Source of the DNA: Psilocybe azurescens | Lineage: Eukaryota; Basidiomycota; Agaricomycetes; Agaricales; Agrocybaceae | Direction of reading: 5' to 3' | DNA: 64,000 nt | Assembly: GCA_023853785.1 (NCBI GenBank) | Contig: JAJIRX010001058.1 | Coordinates: 1-64,000 of the forward strand | In this document: positions 10,461-22,190 of the stretch, one piece after another | Layout: each line of letters begins with the position of its first letter | Position numbering within the stretch: the stretch's first letter is position 1 | Translations under genes and position numbers: made by a program | Notes under the pieces: generated by a model | Databases searched by the model: none | Told to the model about the DNA's origin: nothing | What the model saw: only the letters and a program-made list of their open reading frames with translations

Positions 10461-12795
10461 TTAACCTGATTTGGCAAGGAATTGCGGAAGTATTCGAATT
10501 GCCCAAAAATAGGCATAAAAGGCTCGTCCATATTGAACTGACACTGTCGTATGGAGTGAAATTCCGTGTCCACAAAGGCTCCCCTTCCCAGCTTCTCTGA
10601 CAAATTTGCCAAAGTGATGGTCGGTGTAATACATTTTGCGTGCAGTGTTGATGGACCGTCGGTACCTACGTGATTGTGCAGGACTATTTATTCGAGTCCG
10701 TTGATAATGACAATATTGGCCGAATCTAGTTATGTCGACAACATCTAGGAATTTGCGTGTCGATATATAGCGCAGAGCAAAAATGCAGCACTGGAGCAAA
10801 CACTTGGTATGTCGGCTGGTTTCTGGCTTGAGATAATCCAATCTTGTAGAGTGTTATGAAGGTGTTTATGAAGAACAGGATGATTAGACGTTAGGTACTG
10901 AAGACCTTCTCCTAACAGTGCTATACAGCTTGGTTTTCCCAAATTTTGTTGCATAGACATGAGGTCAGCATCCCAATAACCCCGTGAAGTCTCATCCAAA
11001 ATCGAGGCCAGAAGGAAGCAGACATGAGTATCGAGGACGTGGACCAAGCTGAGCTTTGATGAGTTGTTCAAGTGCGACTATCTCATCAGTGTAAAATTGA
11101 GAAACCGCCGAATCAGCCCAGATCTGGCAAGGTGGTCAGATTTCATTGTTTCAAAAGAAGACACATACAGCACCAAGGGAATCGAGGTAGCTGAAATATT
11201 CGTTAGAAAATATTGTATTACAAGTATAACGACCTTTTACTCCCAGGATAATATGGCAGCGACTGAGAGTTAGACAGAGAGCATTTTGGAGGAGCTGTGG
11301 ATTTGGTTTAGCAAGGGGGCAGTGATGGAAAAATATGTGAAGATAGCCCAGAGTCCATTCAGTGGGTCTAATTTTATACAATTAGAACATAGAAGTTCAA
11401 ACATATTAGAACATAGAGGGACACACCAGTGAATGGTTGGAGGGGCGAATTGGATTCAAAGGAAGTAAGCTCCGTCATATGAGCAAGGCATAACTCGGCA
11501 TAATGTGTGTGCATTTGGAGGCAGTCAAGAAAAAAATCTTTCGATCGTGATTGGTCGAGCAGGTAATCTTTCAATGATGCATGTAATAGGCGAACAGTTA
11601 ACACCTCTGCATGATAAGGATGAATTTCGACTGAGATAAGGGAGCCGAGGTTCTGCATTAGAAGTTCAACATCTCCCGGAGCAAGCGAAAGGAAGGCTTC
11701 TATAAATGTTGCTGAATTGTAATAATTCGGAGGGTGAAGAACGACGAAGCCAATGATCTGCAATATTAGATCCACATCTTCGACGCCCATTAGGATGTGC
11801 CGGTACAGCGCATCGAGCTCTGCGAACGGACTATCACCTGCCTTTGGATGTTGGATACCGAGAACAACTTCAAGGCGATGCGTTGGTCGATGACGCGGAG
11901 ATGCGACATACTTCACCACAGTTGATGCATATATAAACTGGCCGGACGACTTTTGTACGAGTGTATCGAGTGAATCTTCAGCGGGCCAGTCAATCGGGAT
12001 GTAAGAGCGAAGGCGATGCTGAGTCTTGATCTCATTAAACGTATCTGCCAGGAAATTTCGAATATCCTCTTCGGATTGATAGTCATCATCCAATGCGATT
12101 CTTGCGAGCATCGGGAATGGTTTTCTATCGAAAGATGAGGAGATATAGATCTCTGGACGACTGGCTATGAGGATCTTCAGAGGTAAGTCCCGACTATGCA
12201 GAAGCTTGAAGGAGAGATCGACGATTCTGGCTTGAACTTTTGGATCGTCGCATTCGTCAAGTCCATCGATAATGACAACGATGTGGTTGTTGGTTGAAAA
12301 TCCGGAATGAAGAAGTTCAAAGAGAGGCTCTCGGACGAGAGCCTTGAATTGTGCCTCAAGTGATCGTGTGGTAATCAGGGATCGTTCTCGAACGCCATAT
12401 TTAGTCGTTCTCGGAACACAGGGGAAGCTTGACTGCCAGCTGATATGCTAGTGTGGTGACGAGCAGCTTGGCCGATCCTCGTTGTGGATCATATCGCCAG
12501 AAGAAGAAACTGGCGAGGACGAAGTGCTGGTCATCCAAAATCTCGGCAATAGTCTGCGCGATGGCGGATTTTCCAGAACCAGCAGCGCCGTAGAGCCACA
12601 TGATGAGAGCCTCTCGGGTGTCTTTGTTCAGTCCACTGATCCAGTCTGTGATTCTCTTTATAATCGCGACCCGTGTGTTGGGATGGGATGACATTTTGGA
12701 GGATCGAATCGCTCGCCTGAGTCGTGAAATGCTGCATGAGCAACGTGTTCCTGCAGGCGCTCAAATCCGCCTATTGTCGATTCGTGCATCAGCAT
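10461..12795 (-). pseudogene. NACHT-domain STAND NTPase gene (frame-broken)
   Basis: Read on the minus strand from 12795, the frame gives a GGFERLQEHVA-like lead and the RFDPPK..HPNTR motif that precedes the NACHT domain in mushroom NACHT proteins. Then comes the Walker A P-loop GAAGSGKSAIAQT (near 12560), a FFFWRYD strand, and Walker B VVIIDGLDECDD (near 12270). The sensor-like ILIASRPE follows, then a helical region containing a YRHIL motif and LLHASLKDYL to about 11400. A GT-AG intron is likely near 11390-11440. A C-terminal part (MYYTDHHFGKFVREAGKG) ends at the stop at 10461. Mushroom NACHT proteins are candidate innate-immunity or heterokaryon-incompatibility sensors; no N-terminal effector domain is visible here. 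Breaks: a CATCC duplication near 12680, shifts at 12421-12424 and 12378-12380, and one near 10752. At least three sit in homopolymers, so the gene could be less damaged than it looks. Confidence 0.8.
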
Positions 12796-12799
12796 GACA

Positions 12800-14000
12800 T
12801 ATATACAGTTGCGTGTAATTCAACTTCGCACCTTTCGAACTCTGAAGTTGGTGGGTGTGGAATGTGCTGTTGATGATAGAGAAGTCGGTAGATCGATTCA
12901 ATATAGACATTGTGGTGGGAGCGGAATGTCCGAAGACGAGCAGCTGATATCGGTGGGGGACATGGGAAAGGGCAACACTGACAGAACACCATTATATTGG
13001 TGTCCGAATTTAGCCAGCACCGCCATACAAGTACAACTTCAAGTAATACCAATATCTGTCAAATAATTCGAGGCATCTGACTCAAGTTCCAAAATTAAAC
13101 TGTATCTAAACCCATATAATTTATGCAGTGCAATCTCTTCAGATTTTAGCTCAATTTGGGTGGTTCTGCGAAGCCTTTAGCTTTAGTCGGAACGCAGGCG
13201 CAAAGGAGCCATTCGATATTGCCGATGTCGGCTCCGTCAGAGCTTGAACAAATGAATAAAAACTTATTTTTAGTTTGTGACTGCTCCAACAGGGCCTGGC
13301 TCAACTGGCGTTCCTGGTGTCTCACATTCATTAAAAGGAAATATGTACAATTTAAAAATACATAATTACTTATAACCGTTAACAGCAAATGCCGGTTAAG
13401 TAGAGTCGTTACTGATGCAAGTTAGGAGTTAGGAGGTTAGAGCTCGGGCTTAGGTATCCATTTCTCTCAATGCAGTAGCGTATTCTAAGTTATGTTAGAG
13501 GGATAGCGTGGCTGGTTATGCTGGGTTGTTAGTATATATATATCTATATATTTGAATCTTTTATTATTGTGCAACCAGACGTGGTGCTAAGACGCACGGG
13601 TTTAGATGTACACCACTCTGTGCTATTTTATCTACTAGTGCTCAAAACATAGAGAACGATGAACTTGTATACCTAGAGTTCTCTTTGTAAGGTATGGGGA
13701 AATTTAAATTAAGACTAATTATGAGCCAGGGGGTTAGTGTAGGTTAAATTGCTTGAGAACGCACATCAGCACGTCCTTGAGCGCACTTAGGCAATGTCCC
13801 ATTGCTCGGTTGTGCGATTACCAAATAAGGTAACTCGGTGATCTCCAGCGCATCACGTGTGACTTAAAATATGAGACGGTGGGAGAGCAAGGACAGTTTC
13901 GACGAGGGGGAGGCTGCTGAAGCAACTGGAGCTCTGAGTACCAGCAATATGGACGGAAGAAGAGAGAATAACCATGAGAGACGTAGGGACATGCGAGAGG
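12800..14000. other. Intergenic; no recognisable gene
   Basis: Contains only short overlapping frames. The last part (about 13850-14000) resembles the upstream flank of the second SEC61 copy (GGCTTGAG just before the first exon) and belongs to the duplicated segment. Confidence 0.4.
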
Positions 14001-14004
14001 CTTT

Positions 14005-14870
14005 GGCTTGAGCGTGCGGTTTTTCAACCTCGTCCGGCCTTTCTTACTCATATTACCAGAGGTTGCCTTACCCGATTGTAAAGTATGTTTCTATCGTTAA
14101 ATCCTACACAACACGTACTGACTCTCGGATAACAAGGTTCTGTTCAGCCAAAAGGTGCTATGGATGGCGGTAACACTCCTTATCTTCCTCATGTGCTCGT
14201 AAGTGCCCCTGTACAGTATCATATCCTCCGAATCCTCCAAGCTCTACTAGATTCGCATCATCCTGGCCTCTAACCGTGGAGCGCTTATGGAACCCGAAAT
14301 CACGCCTGTTATCACTTCGGGAATTGTCATGCATCTTTTGGCTGGTGTCAACCTCTTTGATGTGGGTTTCACTCCTAAGGAGGATACGGGGTTGTTCGGT
14401 GCTACTCAGAAAAGTGAGTGTCGTGTCATCTTTCGTGCACATTCCAACCTTCCTCCGTCCACACCCGTCTCCTCCTTTTCCCTAATCACTTCACCATCCA
14501 TATATACACATGCGCAAAGAAGGGCACATACTGACTAAAATTCTCAGTGTTCGCTCTTTTCATGGCGCCCACGGTCTACGTGCTCACGGGGCTCAAGGCC
14601 AGCCGTCCGACCTCGGGAGCGGGGTCTGCCTCTTGCTCGTCATCCAGCTCATCACGACCGCGCTCATCGTCATCTTGCTGGATGAGCTCCTCCAGAACGG
14701 GTACCGCCTCACATCGGGCATCATCTTGTTCATCGCAACCAACATCTGCGAGTTGATCATGTGGAAGGTGTTCTTGCCTACCACTGCAAGTCAAGTTGGT
14801 GGAAGCGGCGATATTGGGATGGGGCTAGCATTAGGTTCATCGAGTGGGGAAGGTGCAGAGTGATGAGGAT
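14005..14870 (+). pseudogene. SEC61: SEC61 alpha subunit, decayed N-terminal copy
   Basis: Sec61 alpha is the channel subunit of the ER protein translocon. Three exons are legible. Exon 1 (about 14013-14080) gives RFFNLVRPFLLILPE. After an intron starting GTATGT, exon 2 (about 14133-14412) gives KVLWMAVTLLIFLMCS, VPLYSI and [13 protein letters not shown], then ITSGIVMHLLAG and KEDTGLFGA. After another intron (GTGAGT), exon 3 (about 14542-14800) gives VYVLTGLKA, then a shifted frame reading [23 protein letters not shown] and [13 protein letters not shown]. It ends soon after WKVFLPTT, about halfway through the ~475-residue family length. Two in-frame stops replace the expected Gln of CSQVPLYG (14210-14212) and the Trp of LYWMR (14249-14251). 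No start Met precedes exon 1 in frame. Clearly non-functional. Confidence 0.85.
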
Positions 14871-16530
14871 TATGGGCTGAATTCTCAGCTGTGAGATGGC
14901 TTGTGAATATCCCACGAAGATGATGTACGTTCCCTGTGTTATTCTCACATGTCTTATTCATGACACTCCTTGCATTCAGCGATGCATGACGCAGAGGTCC
15001 CATCACGACGTCTTCTGAACTCACATCTACTTCCTTACCCCCGTCCCATCGATTTATACCCACCGACTGTATCGAACATCGGCCTCGGTTATCGTCTCTG
15101 GTCTGTGCATGTATTGCCACCCCGCTACAAAGATTTTACGCTAACGTATTGTATCGATTTTCAGCAAACTGTGCGTTCTTATATACCCCTCGTTCTATCA
15201 AACGCCTGAATGGCCAGAAAAGGACCTTGCCTCGTGGTTATTGGATCATGGGTTTTGCCCTGCGACGACGTATCAATTCCAGCAAACCATGCATTTGCGC
15301 GGCTTCTGTCAGCATTACACACGGGCGTTGAGTTGACTGGAGGGGACAGCTGACTAGCGATAGGGCATGGGTTTAAGGTGTAGGATGGGTTATGAATGTC
15401 CGCCAAAGATGACATATGATGGTCAATGGATATGGAATGTTTACCTCAATGTATGCGCTGGCGAGAGTTACCTGAGTCAGTTATTTCATAGGCCCAAGTA
15501 CAGCAGTTTCACAGCATAGTCATGGTGAAGAAATACTAGAGCAAGAAAGAAGGAAGCATGAAAAAGCATGATCCGTGAAGCTGCCCCCAAAGATGATGCT
15601 GCACACCAAGTTAAAACCCACAAGACCGTCATGAGGTTGTAAGGTTGGGGGTAATGGCGGGTACCGTGTCAGGCACCTAAGGACAGTTAGGGTACCCTCG
15701 GTATTTGGTGTTGGCATCGTCGAAACATTAAGGCATCAGTTATGCTGCGGGCAGGATCATTCCAGTAATTTATTTGGACGAAGTCACATTTTCCTCGTTT
15801 TTGTGTCAATTGAAGAGCGGGTAGAAGAGTTTAATGAGAATCCATACAATGACGATTACAACAGAGACTACAAGCTATCAAGCGAAGTGAAAGAATAAAG
15901 TTTTTAGCAAAGCAACCACCCACACATGCATAAAATCGAGTCTAGCTGCGTCGGTATTAACTTAGAAGAATTGGGGATGAGGGAAAGAGCTGCCATTACG
16001 TCTAAAAGTCCCATGGAAGCAGCTTGTGTTGACTAGTACAACGAAGAACGTAGAATAAATAAAGGAGCGGTTAAAGCGTAGCAAAGAAAAGAAAAATTCC
16101 AGGTGCGAGAGGAGAAGGAAGTGGACGATGAAAAAGTTTGATTCCTAAAAAAGCATCTGCAAATGAAAGCGGAAGGGAGTACTTAATAAAAGAGAACAAA
16201 GACTATACAGCAGAAAGGCAAACGAAAAGAAACTCCAAGGGGACACCTCAAGTAGCTGAGATTCGATGCAGGTGAGGGGACTGGTAAATTGAATACACGC
16301 CGTACTTACACGACAATCGACTCATACTCCAACCAAGGCAGAGGAGCGAGAATGTGATGCAAAGGAGACAGTATTTGACCCTGGTTCTCTGAATCCAGTC
16401 CAACTGGGATCAGTGGGATGGTAGGTTTCAGCGTATGACTCTATACCCGTATGTTATGCGGCGGATGGTAGTATAAAGAAATATAGAGTAAAAATGCAGA
16501 TTAACAATGTGGGCAGCACACGCGGGAAGC
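14871..16530. other. Spacer between the two SEC61 copies
   Basis: No further Sec61 homology is found to the right of the truncated copy. A short stretch near 14897 (GATGGCTTGTGAATATCC) resembles one near 15385 (GATGGGTTATGAATGTCC), hinting at an old local duplication. No other gene is visible. Confidence 0.4.
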
Positions 16531-16739
16531 GAGAGTGGCAGAGGAGGCGAGGATAGGATGGGCCGGTCAGACGACAAAGAGTGTGCTGTGTTTGCTCGTA
16601 TTGACGTATCCCCCACTGTCTTATCTTATCTTCGCGATTTGTCATGACCCCGGTATGCGATCAGATGTCAAGCTCCCTGTCGCCCAACCCCCGCCATCTC
16701 CGCCACCAGCCTGTATTCTCACCATCATCAGCCAGACCA

Positions 16740-17096
16740 ACCACGCGACCCCTCGAAGAACTGCACAGCGAGCTCGGCCTCCTCGACTAGGGAGAAGCAG
16801 CCACCCGGGCTTGAGCTCTGAGCACCAGCGAAGTGGATTTCAGAGACATGGCAATACTTCGAATCTGCGGCCAATGTTGCAGTCAAACTCAGCGTCGAAA
16901 GCGCAGTCGTGGTGTCACCATCACATCATTATCCTCCACAGTAACGACGGGCACTACTGGAGCACTATGAGATCCGAGGACGCAATGCGCTCGCATCGTG
17001 GCGCGGCGGGCATGAGTAAGGGCGGGCATTTGACGCAGACAAAGACGAGGGACGGGAGGATAGGAAGAAGAGGGCATAACCGCGACAGGCGTAGGG
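16740..17096 (+). repeat. Duplicated upstream flank of SEC61 (copy 2)
   Basis: Shares CGACCCCTCGA(A/C)GAACTGCACA, GAGCACCAGCGA-like, CATCGT/GCGCGGCGGG and GAGAGCTTTGGCTTGAG-like blocks with 19525-20180. Its last part is shared with 13850-14005. An unidentified neighbouring coding region may have been duplicated together with SEC61. Confidence 0.5.
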
Positions 17097-18330
17097 ATGC
17101 GCGAGAGCTTTGGCTTGAGTGTTCGGATCCTCAACCTCGTCCGGCTTTTCTTACTCGGTACTACCACAAGTTTTCTCACCCGGTCTCGCAAAGTACGTTT
17201 CCTTTTGTTAAACCCCACACAACACGTACTGAGCCACGTATCACAAAAGTCCCATTCAATCAATAGGTACTATGGACGGCGGAAACAGTAACACTCCTTA
17301 TCTTCCTGTTGTGCTCGCAAGTGCCCCTGTACGGTATAATGTCCTCCGACTCCTCCGACCTGCTCTACTGGATGCGCATCATCCTGGCCTCTAACCGTGG
17401 AATGCTCATGGAACTCGAAATCACATCTATTATCACTTCTGGAACGGTCATGCAGCTTGTGGCGGTTGCGAACATTATCGATGTGGATTTTACTCTCAAG
17501 GGAGGATCGTGCTTTGTTTAGTGGTGCGCAGATGCGTGAGTGTTGTGTTGTTTTGTGTCGTGTATATTCCAATCTTCCTCCCATCCCATCTGCACTCCTC
17601 TCCTTTTTTTCCCTCGTACGTATATACACGCAAAGAAGCTGACATACTGACTAAATTTTGTAGTCCTCACCCTCAACATCTCCCTCAACCAAGCCATGGT
17701 CTACGTGCTCACAGGACTGTATGGCCAGTCATTCGACCTCGGGGACAGTGTCTGCCTTTTGTTTATGACCCAGCTTATTGCCGCGTTCATCGTCATCCTC
17801 GTGTCTCCACCGCACACCCTGCAAGAAGCAGTCCTGGACCCGATCCACACGGCGACCTACATTGTCTTCATGCTGACTGCGTGTGCGCTGTTCAGCAAGA
17901 CGTGGATTGAGATCTCTGGGAGTGGGCCTTGGGATGTAGCGAGAGCAGTTGAAGGATCAACAAATGGTGGGCTTTCTTCTTGTTGCTCATCTCCTTTGGG
18001 TTTCCGGTCCCCACTTCCATTTCCACATCTCCAACGCCACGCCACGCCACCTACTTATCCGTTCCCTCTATTCCTTTTTTTTTTTTTTTTTGTTCTACGC
18101 ATCTTTTTAACCTGTACGCTAACTCTTTCCCCCACCAAACAGATCGTGGGCGGCCATCGCGAAAGCTCGATGTACAAGGAGCTGAACCGGGTGATCCCAG
18201 CGGCAGCTACATTCGGCGGCGCGATTCTCGGCTTGCTCTCTGTCGCAGCGGAACGGGAATTTTAATGGCTGTTACCATTATTTATAGCTGCGAATTTTTT
18301 ACGATTGGGTATGTACACAAGGTCAAGGCG
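17097..18330 (+). pseudogene. SEC61: SEC61 alpha subunit, decayed copy with internal deletion
   Basis: Exon 1 (about 17118-17199) reads VRILNLVRLFLL and breaks from the family after that. An intron GTACGT...AAAAG follows. Exon 2 (about 17253-17530) reads VPFNQ, a stop, [49 protein letters not shown] and VDFTLK, with a shift before DRALFSGAQ. After an intron (GTGAGT...TTGTAG), exon 3 (about 17664-17965) reads QAMVYVLTGLYGQ and LIAAFIVIL. It then jumps directly to SPPHTLQEAVLDPIHTATY and ALFSKTWIEISGSGP, so roughly 200 or more residues of the family are missing. A further intron leads to about 18143-18330: SMYKELNRVIPAAATFGGAI, then in another frame GTGILMAVTIIYS. The DLMGAIG segment is absent. 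Non-functional relic; a functional copy must lie elsewhere. Confidence 0.85.
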
Positions 18331-19520
18331 GTGTCTCTTAGTTTTCATTGGCGCTTGAGGGGAAAAAAACCCAGATTGAATTTCGGTCGACAGTCTCTTT
18401 CAAATGTTTGCATCGCAGTGCGCGCGTTGTAACCAGATCTCCATTACATGCTCTTGGCAGTTACGGAACTTCGGCTGAAATGCCGCTTGGCTTTATACTT
18501 TCCTTTGCTCGACGCCATCTCATCGTGCTTGTCCTGCTAATCTCTGTCGCTTACCCGACTTCCTTATCCCCCACCCAAGAAGCGGCAAAATAACCACTCC
18601 AGCTATAATATATCCCAGCTGCTCTCTCAATATTCAGAGCTTCGAACAATATCTTAAATAACTGGGAAACAATTAAATTTTTGCATGCGTCTTTCACCGA
18701 CTTCCTTTTCGATTCGGCGCTGTCTCTACATTTTGCTATTGATCGCAGCAAAAACATGAGGAAGCAGCACATTTGCGTGTCGCTATTACCAGCTCGAGTA
18801 AGTAATTCCCTGTAGAATGAAGCCACAGGGAGCGTGTAGCCACTGTGCTTGTATATATACGAGCCCTTGGCCCATGCTTTGCACGGGGTACCAATATGCC
18901 ACCGCGTTAATCTGAAAATATTCGCATATGTATGCCCAATATTCGCCCAATATGTTTTATAAATTACATATTGACATCGTCGAGCAAGCTCGAAACAGAA
19001 AATTCAGCATGTTTTATCTGATCCGAAATAAGTTAACTGTCCAGAGGAACACCACAGTCAATAATGCATCCCAGAATACCAATCCACAATCGAGGACGGG
19101 TCAATCTTCTCCATCTCCTGCACAAAACCTTCTTCTCCCTCTTTAGCAGCCCACGCACACTTCTGCAATCCACACCTCATACGACTACCTGTGCCCCTCT
19201 TCCCACTAGAACTGGAACCACTGGAACCGACGCCGCCGAACCTGACGCATGCAGACGCCATGCGGTACTTCATGAGTATGAACGCGATCATGTACGATGT
19301 GGGCAAGACGACGCGGCGCTGGCGTGCCAATTTGTATGCAGGCACGGGCTCCGAGGAGAGTGGTGGAGGGAAGATCGGATGGGGCGGGAGGGTACCTGGT
19401 CGTCATCAAGGGACAGAGCGGGGACGGGCATGAGAGAGGGATCTTGCTACTCAAGCTGCGTCTTGTGCTCGATGTCGTTCGCCACCACCTATCCTCATCT
19501 TCCGCTTCTATCCACCATCT
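18331..19520. other. Intergenic; possible orphan exon
   Basis: Most of the stretch shows nothing. At about 19191-19350 (plus) an open frame reads PNLTHADAMRYFMSMNAIMY and DVGKTTRRWRANLYAG, which looks exon-like in composition, but I cannot assign it to a family. Confidence 0.3.
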
Positions 19521-19524
19521 GACC

Positions 19525-20180
19525 CCTCGACGAACTGCACATCGAGCTTGGCCTCCGACACACCCTGTATCCTCAAAAGTACTTCAATCGAATGGCGTGG
19601 AGCGCATCATGGACTTAGAGCTTTGCAATGCGCTGCCTGCACTCGACAGAGTAGCGCGTGCTGTTGAAATGTGGTCGGAATCATCCTTGGCTGTAACAGA
19701 GTCGTTGTCGTCCTCGACGAGGGGGAAGTGACCGAAGAGCCTCGATATCTGGTCCGAAGCACCAGCGACGCGGATGCCGGACCCATGGTCATTCATATCC
19801 GAGGTTGCCGTCGCAGTCGAAGGGCATTATCAACAACGCCGTCATCGCTATCCTCCACAACAACAACAGGCACAGGAGAACCAGACATCGGCCGCAGACT
19901 CATCGAACTTCTCGCAGCCGCAGAGGACATCGTAATGCAGCAGTGCGCACCATCTTGGCTCGGTACCGCCCCTCGACGACGTACGACCGTGGGTAGAAGT
20001 ACACAAGCACTTTGAGGGCCGAGGACGCGATGAGCTGGCGGCGCGGCGGGTACGAGTAGGAGCGAGCATTTAACGAGGACAACGACGACGACGACGTGAG
20101 CCAGAGGAAGAGGGCTTGACCGTGACAGGTATGAGATGCACGAGGGCTTTGGCTCAAGCGGGAGCGGGAGAACCTTGGTA
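19525..20180 (+). repeat. Third copy of the SEC61 upstream flank
   Basis: Aligns in blocks with 16740-17096 and with 13850-14005: CCCCTCGACGAACTGCACAT, GAAGCACCAGCGACG, GAGGACGCGATG, GCGGCGCGGCGGG and AGGGCTTTGGCTCAAGCGGG. SEC61 exon 1 does not follow here. Long frames on both strands are S/R/V-rich by base composition; I do not call a gene. Confidence 0.45.
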
Positions 20181-20193
20181 GAGACAGGGTCAT

Positions 20194-20209
20194 GGGTTAG
20201 GGTTAGGGG
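20194..20209 (+). repeat. Interstitial telomere-like repeat
   Basis: GGGTTAGGGTTAGGGG contains two perfect TTAGGG units, the usual filamentous-fungal telomere repeat, at the edge of the third SEC61-flank copy. Confidence 0.5.
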
Positions 20210-20465
20210 ACGGCGAGCGGGACGGAGACGCCGAGTACGGCTCGGCGGGGGTCGAAAATCTTCTCTTTCTCCTTCTTGAGCTACAGCTGCTGCTTGCAGC
20301 AATAATATAAGCGCCTCGATGGTTTACATCCGTATCTGTCACACGCTGCATGATAATGCTGCTCCTGTGAGCCTGCATGTGCTACGAAAGAGGGGAGACG
20401 ATGGCCGGGTTAGGATTTTGGCTCTGTGATGGTGACAACAGAGTGTTAGACGTTTGGAAAGCCGG

Positions 20466-20530
20466 TAGGGCTACGCGCCGAAGCCATATTGACGGTTTAC
20501 GGCTGCCGACATGCGGCCACCGTCACCTAC
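20466..20530 (+). mobile_element. Truncated hAT-MITE-like end
   Basis: Starts TAGGGCTACGCGCC and continues GGTTTACGGCTGCCGACATG and CGGCCACCGTCACC. The same order occurs in the reverse complement of 39710-39783 and, more loosely, at the start of the complete MITE at 48491. No right end is found. Confidence 0.5.
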
Positions 20531-22185
20531 ATGTGGACGCCAAATAAAGTGACCCCTCAAATACGTTCCTTCAATGCACCAGGCCCAGAACATGTTAGAT
20601 GATGTAGGAAAAAGCAACTTCTGGGCTCGTCATGCACCATATAACCACAGGTTGCTTCGAATAATATTCACATTTGTCCCATCCATCATAAAGTATTCCA
20701 GCCACTCTAAACACCTTGCAGCCCCAAACTCAGATCTCTCTGACGAGGTTAGGCTGTATTTTCCATTTCATGCCTGATATTTCGAGAGTTCATACACCCT
20801 GGTGGAGAGTTCCATTCCAGCAGGTACTCGCGACCCTACTCTCTTCGTAATCATGCTGCATCTACCATATTAAAGAAACGATCTCACCCATCCACGATTC
20901 CACTTATAAAATAATGTACTGACGTTCGTAGGTTCTCTGCGCTCAGAATCGCCTTCATCACGCATCTTTCGTTGGTCATAATTGGGTAAATGGTACTTCA
21001 TTGCATTATATTATTCTTATTTCCTGGAAACGAGCGGACACTCTTCCTACAAATTCCGTATACGTTCCCAATCCCTTTGACAGCTTTGCTTTGCTCCTGT
21101 CCTAAGCCTTCCTTTCTTTCCCCTCATCATTCATTCGTTGTCATAGAACATGGGCTCCAGCTTGATATGCACGCACCGTACTACTTTAGTATCACCCCAA
21201 GTCCCGGACTGAAGGCCACGCCGGCTGATTAGACGTTGTAGCATCGAGGAACAGTGATCAAATGCTTGAGTGTTAATAACTCAGCGTAAAATTCTCCTCA
21301 ATCACCTTCCCCTTAGTTCTCTTCTATATCTGTTAATAGCCTATCCATTCCATTTACCTTCTTCTGGTTTTTATGAGTGTAGACGTCGAAAATCAGTGAT
21401 ACGAAATTGAATTCATACTAAAAGACTGTTCACATATGCTGACGACACGACTGTGAAATTATGCAGTACTAGACATGACGCACAGTCCCCAGGACTATTA
21501 TCAGTCTCAATTATGCATCATTGCTTTTAATTTTGTGGTTCTGGCTCATGTACGCAACATGCCACAATCCCCGTGATTCACTTACCGGTAGTTGCAACAT
21601 TCGACATAGAAATTAGACCAGGGGAAATTTTGTATCAAAAGCCTACCATATTGATACGGAACATAGTTGTATGGGAATAGCGGGTTGTTGGGTTATCTGG
21701 ACATCACTGTCGTCGCATCACTGGTCAACGGATACTGATCAACGGACATCCCCAACATTAACTACCGGCCTACCCACATCGTCGCTACTCATTCATAGCT
21801 TGCCTCACATGTCAATGCTAGAACAATGTTTGAAAATATGATTAATATTATTATAAATGGCGGAACATTTGCGGAGCACCAGCATAAGCACCAGCATGGT
21901 CCATCATCATCTCAAGTTCAATAGCACGAGCGAGACTGGTATGTACATCTCGTCTAGACCTATGCTCATTGAGACAGCATCTTTTGGCGTGTTGCATAAC
22001 TTGGGCAAGCGATTCCATCCAAATGCTATCCGAACACATGCGTGTCCAATGGCGACCAGAATGCATTAGATACCACATGTACACAAAGTAAAGCGCAAAA
22101 TCATATTTAACGGAACACAATCTGTATCGAGTCACTAATTTTATATTATATACATTTGAGCAACAGAAAAAACCCCATCCCTCTT
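20531..22185. other. Intergenic; no recognisable gene
   Basis: Short frames only (longest 121 codons at 21851-22216, minus, without domains). No repeats noticed. Confidence 0.4.
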
Positions 22186-22190
22186 TATTA

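Noticed and set aside
11075..11090. CACTGATGAG on the minus strand as a further hammerhead core
   Set aside because: No stem II or GAAA follows within the required distance.
19793..20302. 169-codon minus-strand frame
   Set aside because: Val/Ser/Pro-rich low complexity in GC-rich duplicated sequence, with competing frames of equal length on the plus strand.
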